Below, in pieces: positions 40,047-49,900 of a stretch of 64,000 nucleotides of DNA (the first letter of the stretch is position 1; every line of letters begins with the position of its first letter). Position numbers and translations under genes: made by a program. This stretch comes from Paenarthrobacter ilicis. Lineage in GTDB: Bacteria; Actinomycetota; Actinomycetes; Actinomycetales; Micrococcaceae. The notes below the pieces were generated by a model. The model made no database searches. It saw only the letters and a list, made by a program, of their open reading frames with translations, and was not told the DNA's origin. Location: contig NZ_JAFBCD010000001.1 of assembly GCF_016907545.1 (NCBI RefSeq), positions 3,472,001 through 3,536,000 of the forward strand, read 5' to 3'.

Positions 40047-41605
40047 GCCGCACCTGCTTCCTGGGGTGTTGCTTCAGTGAGCCGCAGGGGTCCCAGCCGC
40101 AATTCGGTTCCGCCCAGCACCGCGCTGAACTCCTGATCGTGGGTTACGGACACCACGGACGTTCCGGCATCCAGCAACTCGGACAGAAAGGACGCCAGCT
40201 CGGCCCAAGTGTTGGCGTCCTGGCCGAACGTCGGCTCGTCCAACACCAGAACCTTCGGGTGGGCAGCCAGCACCGTGGCGACGCTTAGGCGACGCTTTTC
40301 GCCGCCGGACAGGGTGTACGGGTTGGCATCCACCAAGTGGGTGAGCCTCAGCCGTTCCAGCAATTCGTCCACGCGCTCCTGGCCATGGCCAAGATGCCTG
40401 GGTCCGAACATCAACTCGTCCAGCACTTTGCCGGTGACAAACTGGTGCTCCGGCTCCTGGAACACCGTTCCGATCCGTGGGATCAGCTGTTTCGCCTTCC
40501 ACGCATACGGGTCAATTCCGGCGCCCGCGGACAGCTCGACGGCGGCACTCACCGTGCCGGATACGGGTGCCAGCAGGCCGGCCAACGTCAGCGCGAACGT
40601 CGATTTTCCCGCACCGTTGGGACCCGTGATGGTGAGGGCACGCCCTTCCCGGACCTGGGCACTGATGCCGGCTTGAACCGGAACCGGAGGAATGGTCTTG
40701 AAACCCTTGCGGCGTGGTTTCTCCCTGGACACCGCGAGATCCTGGGTTGCCAGGAGGAGCGGCGCCGTGACGGATTCATTGCTGCGGGCACGGGTCGTGG
40801 GGACGTACCCCGGAACCCACACCCCGGCGGACATCAGCATGGTCCGGGCTTCGGTCAGCACCTGTTCAGGCGGACCGTCCAGCAACACACCGCCGCCCTG
40901 GGCACCCGGCTGCAGGACAACAATCCTGTCCACCAGGTCCTTCCACACGGAGACCCTGTGCTCCACCACAACCAGCGTGGCACCGGTCTTGTCCAGGCAA
41001 CGGGCCACCGCGTCACGGACTTCCAGAACCCCGGCCGGATCCAGGTTGGCCGTGGGCTCGTCCAGCAGGAGGAGTCCTGGACGCATCGCCAAAATGCCGG
41101 CGAGCGCCAGCCGCTGCTTCTGCCCTCCGGAGAGTGCCGCCGTCGGGTGATCCAGGGCCACACCGACGCCGGCTGCGGTACGCAACCCGACGTCGTCGAG
41201 CGCTTCGTGCACGCGGGCCCAGATTTCGTCCCGTGGAACGGCGAGGTTCTCGGCGCCGAACGCGACGTCGTCGCCAACGCGGGAGAGCACCACCTGCGTC
41301 TCGGGGTCCTGCTGCATGAGGCCGGCGCGGCCCCTCTGCCCGCGCGGCGCCCCGCCGTCGATCAGCAGTGTGCCGGTTTCGTCGGAATCGTCTTCTTCGT
41401 CCCCCAGTACCCCGGCCAGGGCATGCAGGAGCGTGGACTTGCCGGCACCGGAGGGGCCCAGCAACAGGACGCGCTCCCCCGGTTCGATGCGCAGATCCAG
41501 GCCGTGGATGGCAGGCTGGGACCGGCCGGAGTGCCGCCATCCCCAGCCCTCGGCGGCGATGGCGGCAGGCCGTGCAGGGTTACCGCTGGTGGTGGTGTCG
41601 CGCAT
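40043..41605 (-). CDS. Double-domain ECF ATPase (YkoD type)
   Basis: 520 residues from ATG 41605 (MRDTTTSGNPARP), the TGATG overlap with the S gene; the frame is open to 41785 but reads through ykoE. Two ABC domains in one chain: Walker A GPSGAGKST and GPNGAGKST, signatures LSGGQKQRL and LSGGEKRRL, Walker B LLLLDEPT and VLVLDEPTFGQD, so both sites look competent. It couples ATP hydrolysis to thiamine-precursor uptake. A central linker around residue 250 (GGPPEQVLTEARTML) joins the halves. Cytoplasmic, membrane-associated. Overlaps the EcfT gene downstream. Confidence 0.92.
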   Translation of the reverse strand: MRDTTTSGNPARPAAIAAEGWGWRHSGRSQPAIHGLDLRIEPGERVLLLGPSGAGKSTLLHALAGVLGDEEDDSDETGTLLIDGGAPRGQRGRAGLMQQDPETQVVLSRVGDDVAFGAENLAVPRDEIWARVHEALDDVGLRTAAGVGVALDHPTAALSGGQKQRLALAGILAMRPGLLLLDEPTANLDPAGVLEVRDAVARCLDKTGATLVVVEHRVSVWKDLVDRIVVLQPGAQGGGVLLDGPPEQVLTEARTMLMSAGVWVPGYVPTTRARSNESVTAPLLLATQDLAVSREKPRRKGFKTIPPVPVQAGISAQVREGRALTITGPNGAGKSTFALTLAGLLAPVSGTVSAAVELSAGAGIDPYAWKAKQLIPRIGTVFQEPEHQFVTGKVLDELMFGPRHLGHGQERVDELLERLRLTHLVDANPYTLSGGEKRRLSVATVLAAHPKVLVLDEPTFGQDANTWAELASFLSELLDAGTSVVSVTHDQEFSAVLGGTELRLGPLRLTEATPQEAGAA

Positions 41606-42225
41606 CAGCGGAAGGCTGGCTCCGTCGCGGCCTTGCGCGAGGCAAAGGAGCTGAGCACACCCGTGGTGGCCAGTCCCCTGGTGGCCAGCCAGGACAGTCC
41701 GCCAGCAATGATCGCGCCGGACACCGTGGTGAAGGTGATGTAGGTGAGCTTGTCGATTGCCTCGTAGGCGATGTTCCAACCCCAAGGAAGGAAGGAATCG
41801 TTGAGGCCGCAGAAGAGCCCGGCACCGGCACCGGCCAGCAGGGATGTGGGCAGGTTGAACTTCTTGTAGCGGAACGCCGCGAAGATCAATTCGGCGCCCA
41901 GGCCCTGCAGGATTCCCGAGATGAGGACCGTGGTGCCGTACTGGGAGCCCATGATCAGCTCACCTGTAGCTGCCACGGCCTCGCAGAACAGCGCCGCGCC
42001 GGGCTTGCGGATAATGAGCATGCCCAGCACTGCGGGAATCATCCAACCACCGGCAAGCAAGCCGGTCAGCGGCGGATACGTGGCGTTCAGGGGAATGGAA
42101 ACAAGCGCTGCACCCTGGGACCAGGCCCAGAAAATCACGCCGCCGGCGATCGCGATCAAGGCCGCCACCACAATGTCTACTACACGCCAGTTATAACTGG
42201 TCTTCTTCACGCTTACCGTGGTCAT
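41605..42225 (-). CDS. ECF substrate-binding subunit for thiamine precursor (YkoE type)
   Basis: 206 residues, six predicted helices. YkoE-family blocks: WRVVDIVVAALIAIAGGVIF at the N-terminus, YPPLTGLLAGGWMIPAVLGML, and GLNDSFLPWGWNIAYEAI. It captures hydroxymethylpyrimidine or thiamine and hands it to the T subunit. AGGAGG lies upstream of ATG 42225. The TPP riboswitch 85-205 bases upstream means high TPP shuts the operon down, which supports the substrate assignment strongly. First gene of the ykoE-D-C operon; stop overlaps the ATPase start. Confidence 0.92.
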   Translation of the reverse strand: MTTVSVKKTSYNWRVVDIVVAALIAIAGGVIFWAWSQGAALVSIPLNATYPPLTGLLAGGWMIPAVLGMLIIRKPGAALFCEAVAATGELIMGSQYGTTVLISGILQGLGAELIFAAFRYKKFNLPTSLLAGAGAGLFCGLNDSFLPWGWNIAYEAIDKLTYITFTTVSGAIIAGGLSWLATRGLATTGVLSSFASRKAATEPAFR

Positions 42226-42308
42226 CTTCTGCCTCCTGAGGTTACAGGAGGGGAAAGTGCTCCCCGGATCGCAACTGCCTGCGCAGCCCTGATCCGGACA
42301 CTCTGAGA

Positions 42309-42429
42309 AGCTCGACTCCCTTGCGCCGGTACTAACCGGATCAGGTTCGAGGGTCTGCGGCTGTCCGCACTCTCAGCGCCCTCGCGTCACCTGCATCGCT
42401 GCAAGGTCCGACGGCGGCGCTCCCCTGTC
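42309..42429 (-). ncRNA. TPP riboswitch (THI element)
   Basis: On the minus strand: GGGGAGC at the 5' side, GCTGAGAGTGCGG, GACCCTCGAACCTGATCCGG, TTAGTACCGGCGCAAGGGAG in order, the invariant THI-box words. P3 carries an extended variable arm (about 42367-42420). It lies between the ykoE start and the NUDIX gene. The intergenic stretch 42226-42589 (364 bp) holds this riboswitch, the ykoE Shine-Dalgarno and an inverted repeat at 42508-42570; no gene seen. Confidence 0.96.
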
Positions 42430-42507
42430 GTTATGAATCTTGCCCTTGTGGGCGGGTTCAGTTTACACCTGACGGGGTTTCAGGGGTCATGGGGTTGGTC
42501 ATAAATC

Positions 42508-42570
42508 CGTTGCGAGGCCCGCTCTACGCGCTATTCACGCCGCGTGGAGCGCAGAGCAGGCCTCACAACG
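42508..42570. repeat. Inverted repeat between TPP riboswitch and NUDIX gene
   Basis: 21-bp arms CGTTGCGAGGCCCGCTCTAC plus G (42508-42528) and the inverse at 42550-42570, 18 of 21 pairs matching, with a 21-base spacer. It ends 19 bases before ATG 42590 and could be a hairpin in the NUDIX leader or another dispersed palindrome. Confidence 0.6.
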
Positions 42571-42589
42571 CACCTGAGAGAATGGCCTC

Positions 42590-43267
42590 ATGACAGACCT
42601 TGCCGATTCCCAGCCCGCAGCGGCCGAGCCGCGCCTGGCCGCCAGCGTGATCCTGCTCCGCGACGCCAACCATGGACTGGAAGCCTTCGTCCAGCACAGG
42701 GTGAACACCATGGACTTCGCCCCGGGCATGGTGGTTTTTCCCGGCGGGCGGGTTGATCCGGCGGACAGTTCCGGGTGGGATTATCCGGCGGACCTCCTGA
42801 AGCGTCACGCCGCGGACTGGCAGGAGACTTCACTCAACGCAGATCCTGGGCAGGCGGATGTCAGCGCCGGCACCGTGTTGGCAGCCGCCATCAGGGAGGT
42901 CCAGGAAGAGTCGGGGCTCACCATCGAGCCGGAGGATCTGCGCCCTTGGGCCAACTGGATCACTCCGGTGGACATGCCCAAGAGGTTCGATACCTTCTTC
43001 TATGTGGCAAGGCCGTTGTCCAGCCACCAACCGCAGCACCAAACCACTGAGGCGTGGCAGTCACTGTGGATGCCTGTGGCGGGGATCCTGGAAGCGGAGG
43101 CCACTGGATCGCTGAAGATGATGCCACCCACGTATTACCTGCTGAAGGAAATTGCAGGCTTCAGCAGCGTGGATGCAGTGTGGTCCGCCCAGCACTCCGT
43201 AGCGCCTGTCCTGGGACCGCCGGGTTCCCTGGCTGCTTTCCTTAAGGAGCGCGAAAACCGGGAGTAG
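42590..43267 (+). CDS. NUDIX hydrolase
   Basis: 225 residues. NUDIX box: the Gly start and REVQEESGL (Mg-binding R-E-x2-E-E-x-G) around residue 103-111, with the preceding FPGGRVDPADSSGWD strand. The GMVVFPGGRVD form and length of over 200 residues place it with coenzyme-A/ADP-ribose-type NUDIX proteins (NUDT7/NUDT19-like), which clean up CoA or nucleotide-sugar derivatives. It is slightly larger than MutT-like enzymes because of an insertion before the box. ATG 42590 is inside a hairpin-rich leader. Stand-alone gene; 37 bases downstream a DUF4235 gene starts. Confidence 0.87.
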   Translation: MTDLADSQPAAAEPRLAASVILLRDANHGLEAFVQHRVNTMDFAPGMVVFPGGRVDPADSSGWDYPADLLKRHAADWQETSLNADPGQADVSAGTVLAAAIREVQEESGLTIEPEDLRPWANWITPVDMPKRFDTFFYVARPLSSHQPQHQTTEAWQSLWMPVAGILEAEATGSLKMMPPTYYLLKEIAGFSSVDAVWSAQHSVAPVLGPPGSLAAFLKERENRE

Positions 43268-43303
43268 CGCGGCGGGGCTTGCTGGTACGGCTAGGCTTGG
43301 GTC

Positions 43304-43564
43304 ATGAATCTCTTCTTCAAGCTGATCGGTGCCGGAGTGAGCCTCGGAGCAGGCTTCGTTGGAACCAAACTCGTCAATAAAGGGTGGGAAAAAGCCACTG
43401 GCAACAAGCCGCCCATGGGCAACGATGACATGGAATCGAGCCTGCGCTCCGCGCTGACGTTCGCTTTGATTTCTGCCATCGTCAGCTCGCTGATCCAGGT
43501 GCTCGCCAGCAGGGGCACCCAGCGCGCGATTTCCCGTTTCTCCAAGTCACAGGACATCGTCTAA
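43304..43564 (+). CDS. DUF4235 family small protein
   Basis: 86 residues. The N-terminal hydrophobic helix NLFFKLIGAGVSLGAGFVGT and WEKATGNKPP are the DUF4235 marks; a second helix ALTFALISAIVSSLIQVLAS precedes a Lys/Arg/Ser end. Probably a small inner-membrane protein of unknown role, widespread in actinobacteria. It has a short gap to the NUDIX stop, so it may share its transcript, which ends at the very strong hairpin at 43570-43634. Confidence 0.85.
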   Translation: MNLFFKLIGAGVSLGAGFVGTKLVNKGWEKATGNKPPMGNDDMESSLRSALTFALISAIVSSLIQVLASRGTQRAISRFSKSQDIV

Positions 43565-43569
43565 GAAAC

Positions 43570-43634
43570 ACAACGCGGGGTCATTCAGGGCCCATCCCAG
43601 CAGTTGGGATGGGCCCTGAATGACCCCGCGTTGT
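43570..43634. terminator. Bidirectional terminator between DUF4235 and mrpG
   Basis: Perfect 30-bp stem (43570-43599 with 43605-43634) with a GCAGT loop. It begins 5 bases after the DUF4235 stop and ends 2 bases before the mrpG stop, so it serves both convergent transcripts. Unusually long and perfect. Confidence 0.9.
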
Positions 43635-43636
43635 CC

Positions 43637-44029
43637 TTAAACGTCAGAGTGAGGCTCTTGCCCGGCAGCTGCCCTCTGGACGACGGCTTCCAAGTCATCC
43701 TTGGTGAGCATTTCGCGGTGCCCGTGCTTGGTGCGGTAGGCCGAGCGCCCCACCATATGGGCGGACACCGGCGCCGTGAGCAACTGGAAGATCCACGCCA
43801 CCACCAGGACCGGCCACACCCACCAGGTCCGCATCTGGAGCCCTATTGCGGACAACATCAGGAACAAACCCAGCACCTGCGGCTTGGTGGCGGCGTGCAT
43901 GCGGCTCATCAGGTCCGGGAAGCGCAGCAAACCCACGGCCGCACCCAGGCTCATGAGAGCTCCCACCACCAGAAAAACAGCGGTGACCACGTCAATAACA
44001 ACATCGATTCCGGTGGCGTCAGGACTCAT
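43637..44029 (-). CDS. mrpG: Mrp Na+/H+ antiporter subunit G
   Basis: 130 residues from ATG 44029 (MSPDATGIDVVIDVV), which overlaps the mrpF stop; upstream codons of the open frame lack similarity. Three helices. The MnhG signature is GLLRFPDLMSRMHAATKPQVLG. It is a small structural subunit of the seven-part Mrp cation/proton antiporter in the membrane. The C-terminus is hydrophilic (AYRTKHGHREMLTKDDLEAV). Last gene of the operon, ending at the 30-bp hairpin. Confidence 0.92.
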   Translation of the reverse strand: MSPDATGIDVVIDVVTAVFLVVGALMSLGAAVGLLRFPDLMSRMHAATKPQVLGLFLMLSAIGLQMRTWWVWPVLVVAWIFQLLTAPVSAHMVGRSAYRTKHGHREMLTKDDLEAVVQRAAAGQEPHSDV

Positions 44030-44297
44030 TGTTCTGTTCCCTCCGCTCGGCCACAAAGCGGGCAACGGTCACTGATCCGATGAAACCAATCACGGCCAAC
44101 GCCACCAGCAGCATCAGGTTGTTGAGGTGCCGGTTCACGGCCATGTCCACAGCCAGTGCCGCGCCGAGGATGGCCAGCAGAACATCGGATGCCAGCACGC
44201 GGTCCAGCAGGGACGGGCCAATGGCGATCCGCACAATGGCGCCGGCAGCGGCCAAACCCAGGATCACCGCCGTCGCGATCAGAACAAAGTCCTTCAC
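44019..44297 (-). CDS. mrpF: Mrp antiporter subunit F
   Basis: 92 residues, three helices. The MnhF pattern IVRIAIGPSLLDRVLASDVL is clear, followed by VNRHLNNLMLLVALAVIGFIG. It forms the small hydrophobic part of the Mrp complex along with MrpE and MrpG. It overlaps mrpG by 11 bases and mrpE by 4 (ATGA), so it is translated with them. Tail is charged (RFVAERREQNNES). Confidence 0.93.
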   Translation of the reverse strand: MKDFVLIATAVILGLAAAGAIVRIAIGPSLLDRVLASDVLLAILGAALAVDMAVNRHLNNLMLLVALAVIGFIGSVTVARFVAERREQNNES

Positions 44298-44860
44298 AGC
44301 GTTGCCCCTTCCGTGCCCGCAGGGGCTTCTTTTCCGAGTTCCTCTACTTCTTGATGGGTGCCCATGATGCGGATCAATCCTGCCTCAATGCGTTGCACTT
44401 CCTGACGGATCTCCTCGATGTCAGCTTCCGTGTAGATGTTCAGCGCGTGAAGGTACAGGGTGGACGTTGACCGGTCCACTTCCACCACCAGCGAACCAGG
44501 GATCAGCGAGATGACGTGGCCGGTGGCCGTCACCATCAGATCGGAGCGGCTGCGCAACGGAACCGCGACGACGGCGCTGCGCACCTTTGGTCCTTTGACG
44601 GTGGCCAGGTACAGCACCAGGAAGCTCGCTGCCACCACTTTGCCCAGGAACATCATGGCGAAAGCGAAAGCCCGAAGGACGTTGAACCTGCCGCTGAGTT
44701 CAACGGGAGGGAGGTAGAAGAACTTGGCCACCATTACGGCAATGATCGCGCCGAACAGGAGGTTTCCCGGGCTGAAGTCCCGCCACAGGGCACCCCACAC
44801 GATCACCAACCAGATGAGCAGCGGAAGTTCTGTACGGAACGAGATCGGCTTGCGGCTCAT
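44294..44860 (-). CDS. mrpE: Mrp antiporter subunit E
   Basis: 188 residues. Two N-terminal helices then a cytoplasmic alpha/beta domain. MnhE marks: WGALWRDFSPGNLLFGAIIA near residue 23 and GHVISLIPGSLVVEVDRSTS with the conserved T-PGT-like turn seen as SLIPGSLVVEV. The C-terminal part (IYTEADIEEIRQEVQRIEAG) is acidic and helical. Part of the Mrp complex; overlaps mrpD upstream by 4 bases and mrpF downstream. Confidence 0.92.
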   Translation of the reverse strand: MSRKPISFRTELPLLIWLVIVWGALWRDFSPGNLLFGAIIAVMVAKFFYLPPVELSGRFNVLRAFAFAMMFLGKVVAASFLVLYLATVKGPKVRSAVVAVPLRSRSDLMVTATGHVISLIPGSLVVEVDRSTSTLYLHALNIYTEADIEEIRQEVQRIEAGLIRIMGTHQEVEELGKEAPAGTEGATL

Positions 44861-46425
44861 TTGGCACCCCCTGTCTGCACCGGCGGCGGAACCTGGACGG
44901 AGTCGCCAAGGACCGAGTGGATATAGGCTGACCGGTCCAACATGATCTCCGCGGAACCGTCGGACATGTGGAAGAGCGGGCCGGCAAAGACGGTCAGTGC
45001 AACGCCGAACACCACCAACGCAGCGGTTGAGCCCACCATGGTCCGCGGCAGCACGCCCACGTTTTTGGTGGCCAGCAGGGCAGGATCCGGATACTCGGCG
45101 TCTTCAGGTTTACGCCAGAAGGCCCTGTTCCACACACGGGCTATGGCAAGCAGGGTCAACAGGCTGGTGACTACTCCGCCCACCACCAGGGTGATGGCCA
45201 ACGGTGTGCCCAGCTCCACGCCTGCCTGAAGGAGTCCCAGCTTTCCCAGGAACCCGGAGAACGGCGGAATGCCGGCCAGATTCATGGCAGGGACAAAGAA
45301 CAACACCGCCAGTAAGGGCGACAACTTGGCCAATCCACCCAAACGGTCGATCGAGGAGCTGCCCCCGCGGCGTTCTATGAGCCCGGTAACCAGGAACAAG
45401 CTTGTTTGCACGGTGATGTGGTGGGCCACGTAGAACACGGCAGCCCCCAACCCCATGACAGAGCTCATGGCCAGTCCGAACACCATGTACCCGATGTGGC
45501 TCACCAAGGTAAACGACAACAAACGTTTAATGTCGCTTTGGGCCAGGGCACCCAGGATGCCCACCACCATTGTCAGCAGCGCCACCACCATCAGCGGAAC
45601 GTTGAGGGTGTCCCCCGGAAACAGGAGGGTTTCGGTGCGGACCATGGCGTAAACGCCCACTTTGGTGAGCAAGCCCGCGAACACGGCAGTGACCGGCGCC
45701 GGGGCTGTTGGATACGAGTCGGGAAGCCAGAACGACAGCGGGAAGACGGCAGCCTTGATACCGAAGGCCACCAGGAGCATCACGTGCAGTAGGTTCTGCG
45801 TGCCTTGGTCCAGATCAGCCAATTTCACAGCGAGGTCCGCCATGGTGATTGTTCCGGTAGCGCCGTAAATCATGGCGATGGCCACAAGGAACAGCACGGA
45901 GGAAACCACTGACACCACCACATACGTGACACCGGCCCGGATACGCGGACCTGTCCCGCCCAGTGTCATCAGGACGTAACTCGCCGTCAGCAGAATCTCG
46001 AAGCCGACGTAAAGGTTGAAGAGGTCTCCGGTGAGGAAGGCGTTGGAAACACCCGCCACCAGGATCAGGTAGGTGGGGTGGAAGATGGAGACAGGCGCTT
46101 CATGGTCGCCGTCGGCCATTCCCTGTCCTGTGGCGTAGATCAGGACGGCCAGGCTCACAACGGTGGAGACCACCAGCATCAGGGATGAGAACTGGTCCAC
46201 CACCAGGACAACGCCCCACGGCGGCAACCAACCGCCCAGGGTCACGGACGTGGTGCCCCCGTCCCACACGGACATCAGGAGGAAGCACTCCAACAGCAAC
46301 GTGGCGCTCAGGATGCTGATACTCACTACCCGCTGGGCGGTCTGGTGCCGGATCAGCAGGAACGCCAAAGCAGCACCCATGATGGGCAGGAGGACAGCTA
46401 ACGGCGACAGGTTTGCGAGGTTCAC
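44857..46425 (-). CDS. mrpD: Mrp antiporter subunit D
   Basis: 522 residues, about 14 helices, homologous to complex I NuoM/NuoN proton-channel subunits. The charged residues of the antiporter channel are visible: a Lys/Glu pair around HPTYLILVAGVSNAFLTGDL and VAFGIKAAVFPLSFWLPDSY, with AFGIKAAVFPL the classic NuoM-like block. It is one of the two ion-translocating units with MrpA. Overlaps mrpC and mrpE (ATGA). No change from family length. Confidence 0.94.
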   Translation of the reverse strand: MNLANLSPLAVLLPIMGAALAFLLIRHQTAQRVVSISILSATLLLECFLLMSVWDGGTTSVTLGGWLPPWGVVLVVDQFSSLMLVVSTVVSLAVLIYATGQGMADGDHEAPVSIFHPTYLILVAGVSNAFLTGDLFNLYVGFEILLTASYVLMTLGGTGPRIRAGVTYVVVSVVSSVLFLVAIAMIYGATGTITMADLAVKLADLDQGTQNLLHVMLLVAFGIKAAVFPLSFWLPDSYPTAPAPVTAVFAGLLTKVGVYAMVRTETLLFPGDTLNVPLMVVALLTMVVGILGALAQSDIKRLLSFTLVSHIGYMVFGLAMSSVMGLGAAVFYVAHHITVQTSLFLVTGLIERRGGSSSIDRLGGLAKLSPLLAVLFFVPAMNLAGIPPFSGFLGKLGLLQAGVELGTPLAITLVVGGVVTSLLTLLAIARVWNRAFWRKPEDAEYPDPALLATKNVGVLPRTMVGSTAALVVFGVALTVFAGPLFHMSDGSAEIMLDRSAYIHSVLGDSVQVPPPVQTGGAK

Positions 46426-46916
46426 GCGCTGCCTCCTTCCGGAGTGGTGTGCGGCTTTTCGGTGGCTTCCGGGCTGTTCCGGTCGGTGGTGGCAACCGGA
46501 GTGACTGCGAATTCCGAGGTTTCCAACGGAACAATCGCGTCATCTTCGGCATCAAAGCTCGGTGTCTTGGCCACGCGGACGTCTTCAAGGTCATCCTGGA
46601 TCTCGTCCTGGCGGGCCAAGACCCAGGTGCGGTAGATGATGCCCAGCATGAAGGCCGTGACAGCGAAGGAGATCACGATCGAGGTGAGGATCAGCGCCTG
46701 CGGCAGGGGATCACTGTAGGCCTCGGGGTTGGTTTCCTTGCTGAACAGCGGGGCCAGTCCCGCGTATCCGCCTGTGCACAGGATCAGGAGGTTGGTGGCA
46801 TTGGCCAGCAGCATCAAGCCCAGCAGCACGCGCGTCAGGCTGCGTTCGAGGATCAGATAGATACCGCAGGCGTAGAGCACACCCATGACAATGAGGAGGG
46901 TCAGGTTGATGCTCAT
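46422..46916 (-). CDS. mrpC: Mrp antiporter subunit C
   Basis: 164 residues. The first 110 match NuoK/MnhC: GVLYACGIYLILERSLTRVLLGLMLLANATN, shown by GIYLILERSLTRVLLG and LLANATNLLILCTGG, three helices. The last 50 residues are an added hydrophilic tail rich in Glu/Thr/Pro (VATTDRNSPEATEKPHTTP), longer than in Bacillus homologues and possibly cytoplasmic. Overlaps mrpA and mrpD by 4 bases each. Confidence 0.92.
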   Translation of the reverse strand: MSINLTLLIVMGVLYACGIYLILERSLTRVLLGLMLLANATNLLILCTGGYAGLAPLFSKETNPEAYSDPLPQALILTSIVISFAVTAFMLGIIYRTWVLARQDEIQDDLEDVRVAKTPSFDAEDDAIVPLETSEFAVTPVATTDRNSPEATEKPHTTPEGGSA

Positions 46917-49900
46917 GATGTGCCTTTCGGGGCCGCAACAGTCGCGGAGGATTCAGCGGCCTCGCCAGCCAGCATCGCGGCGTCCTCTTCGGCCAGGGGC
47001 GCTCCCTTGCCGTCGAAGTGCTCATCGATTTCGGCACCGAGGCTGCGGAGGACGTCCAGTGCCAGCCCCACCACCACGATGTACACGCCAATATCGAAGA
47101 TGGTGGACGTGACGAACTTGATGTCACCGAACACCGGCAGCCAGAACTCGATGATGGCGCTCTGGAACACCTGGCCGCCCAGGAACAGAGGCACCAAACC
47201 GGACGCTGCCGCCGTCGCGAGTCCTGCCCCCAGCAGGGTCCCCGCACTGATGGTGGCAGCCTCGCTCAGTTCGAAACGGCCGCCGGCCAAGTATCGGATG
47301 GTCAGGGCAAGGCCGGCCGTCAGGCCGCCTGCGAAGCCACCGCCCGGAAGGTTGTGGCCGGCCAGGAGAAGGTAGATGGAGAAAACGATCATTGAGTGGA
47401 AAATCAACCGGGTCACGACTTCGAAAATGATCGATCGCCGTTCCGGCGCCAGCGTACGGCCTGCCACCAGCCACGCATCGCGGCTGACGTCGGTGAACTT
47501 CTTGGCTACGGCCAGCGTGACGCTGGCGCGGGAATCAGGCTCGACGCCGGGACGGCGCCCCACGCTTCCCTCCGGAACCTCTTCCGAAGTCTTGATCCGG
47601 TCGCCGCGGCTGCGGACAAAGATCAGGCTGGCAACACCGGTGGCAGCAATGGCAAGGACAGAGATCTCACCAAACGTGTCCCAGGCGCGGATGTCCACCA
47701 AGGTCACGTTGACCACGTTCAGGCCACCGCCGCCCTCGTACGCCAAGCGCGGGAAATCCAGGGAAATGGGCGTTGCCACCCTGGCGCCCATGGCGTATAT
47801 GGCAACGAAGATCATGGTGATGCCGAATGCGGCGCCAATGATGACGCGGATCACCCGGAGGCGGCCGCCGGTCCTGTCCCGCAGTTCTGCGGGCAGGCTG
47901 CGCATGGCCAGCACGAACGCCACCAGGACGATCGTCTCCACCAGCATCTGGGTCAGGGCCAGGTCCGGTGCGCCTTGGAGCGCGAACATCAGTGCGATTC
48001 CGTACCCGGTGACGGACACCATCAGCACGGCCAGGAAGCGCTTGTTGGCCCGGACTGCGGCCAGTGCGCCCACCACGATGCCGATTCCGGCAACAATCTG
48101 CAGCGGCGAGTTCGGGTCAATGAGGTAGATGCCGTCGGGCAATGGCTTGTTGGCAACAATCAAGGCAGTCGCCGGAACGGCGAAGGCTACTGTGAGGATT
48201 ACGGCCAGGTAGAAGTAGAGCGAACCACGCTGGGTGCGGCCGGTGATCCACACGGCTACGTCATCCAGCGCACCGATGGTGTTTTGGTAGGCGCGGTCCC
48301 CATCCACCCAGTCCGGAACGCGTCCTTGCATCCGGGCCACGGCGTTGCGTCCGTAGAACATGGCGGCGCCAATCGCGAACGTGATGGCTGTCAGGCCCAG
48401 CGCGGGCGTGATGCCGTGCCACAGAGCCAGGTGTCCGGCGTCCGCCGCGTCCGGCTTGGTGGCAAACAGCGCTGCGTACGGCTGCACCCAGGTGTCCACC
48501 GGCGTCGGCCACAAGCCGTAAACGATGGTCAGGAAGCTCAGGATGGCCGGCGCGGCCAGGAAGGCCGGCTTGATGGGCTTGAACGGGGTGGTCTCCACCC
48601 CGGGCTTCACGGCAAAGGCACCCCACATGAAGCGCGCACTGTACGCGAAGGTGAGGATGGAACCGATGACCAGTCCCACCAGAATCCAGATGCCCCAGGC
48701 CGGGGCGTCGTGGCCCGTGCCGTAGTGGACAAACGCTTCGAAGACTGATTCCTTGGCAACGAATCCGGCCAGCGGCGGAACCCCGGCCATGGAGGCGGCA
48801 GCAATCGCGGCCACTACGCCCAAGGCGCGGGAAGAGCGGAAGACGCCAGACAGCTTGCGGATATCACGGGTACCTGATTGGTGGTCAATGATTCCCACCA
48901 CCAGGAACAGCGTGGCTTTGAACAGCCCGTGCGCCAGGAGCAGCGCCAGCCCGGCCAATGCGGCATCCGGACGCCCCAACCCCACCACCATGGTGAGGAA
49001 TCCGAGCTGGCTGACCGTGCCGTAGGCCAGGATGAGTTTGATGTCGGTCTGCCGCAGCGCCCTGTAGCCGCCCACCAGCATGGTGGCCAGTCCGAGCCCC
49101 AGCACCAGCGGGAGCCAGAACTCCGATTCCGAGAACCCGGGAGCCAAGCGGGCCACAAGGTAGATACCGGCCTTCACCATGGCCGCAGCGTGGAGGTACG
49201 CACTCACGGGCGTGGGCGCAGCCATGGCGCCCGGCAACCAGAAGTGGAACGGAACCAAGGCTGATTTTGTGATCGCACCGGACAGGACAAGCACGACGGC
49301 GGCAGCCACGGCGCCCTGCATGGGGCCGGTCATGAGCGTCCCGGCCTGGTCCACGATGGTGGAGATGCGGTAGGTTCCGGCAGCCTGGCCGAGGATGATG
49401 AGGCCCACCAGCATGGCAAGACCGCCCGCCGTGGTGACCATGAGTGCCTGCAGCGCGGAGCGGCGCGCGGCCAGACGGGTGCGGGCGTAGCCGATCAAAA
49501 GGTAGGACAGGATGGTGGTGAGTTCCCAGAAGATGAACAACATCAACAGGTCATCGGACGTCACCAAACCGAACATGGCCCCGGCGAACGCAAGGAGCTG
49601 GGCTCCGAACGTGCCAAGGTTGGCATCTTTGTTCTTGAAATACCGTGCGCAGTAGACCAGCACCAGGGATCCGACACCCAGGATCAGCAGGGACATGAAC
49701 CAAGCCAGCGGATCCATCCGGAAGGCCAGTTCCAGCTGGAGTGTGGGGATCCACGGCAGAGTTTCTTCCATGCCGTTCGGGGAATATGCCGCCGGGTACT
49801 GCAGGGCCAACCATATGAAGGACCCCGCCGGAACTGCTGCCAGCACGTAGAACGCGTTCCGGCCCAGCTTGTTGAAGATCAAGGGCGCCACAGTTGCCGC

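Noticed and set aside
47396..48748. Long plus-strand open frame inside mrpA
   Set aside because: Antisense of a membrane-protein gene; the His/Gly/Gln-rich composition is typical of such shadows.
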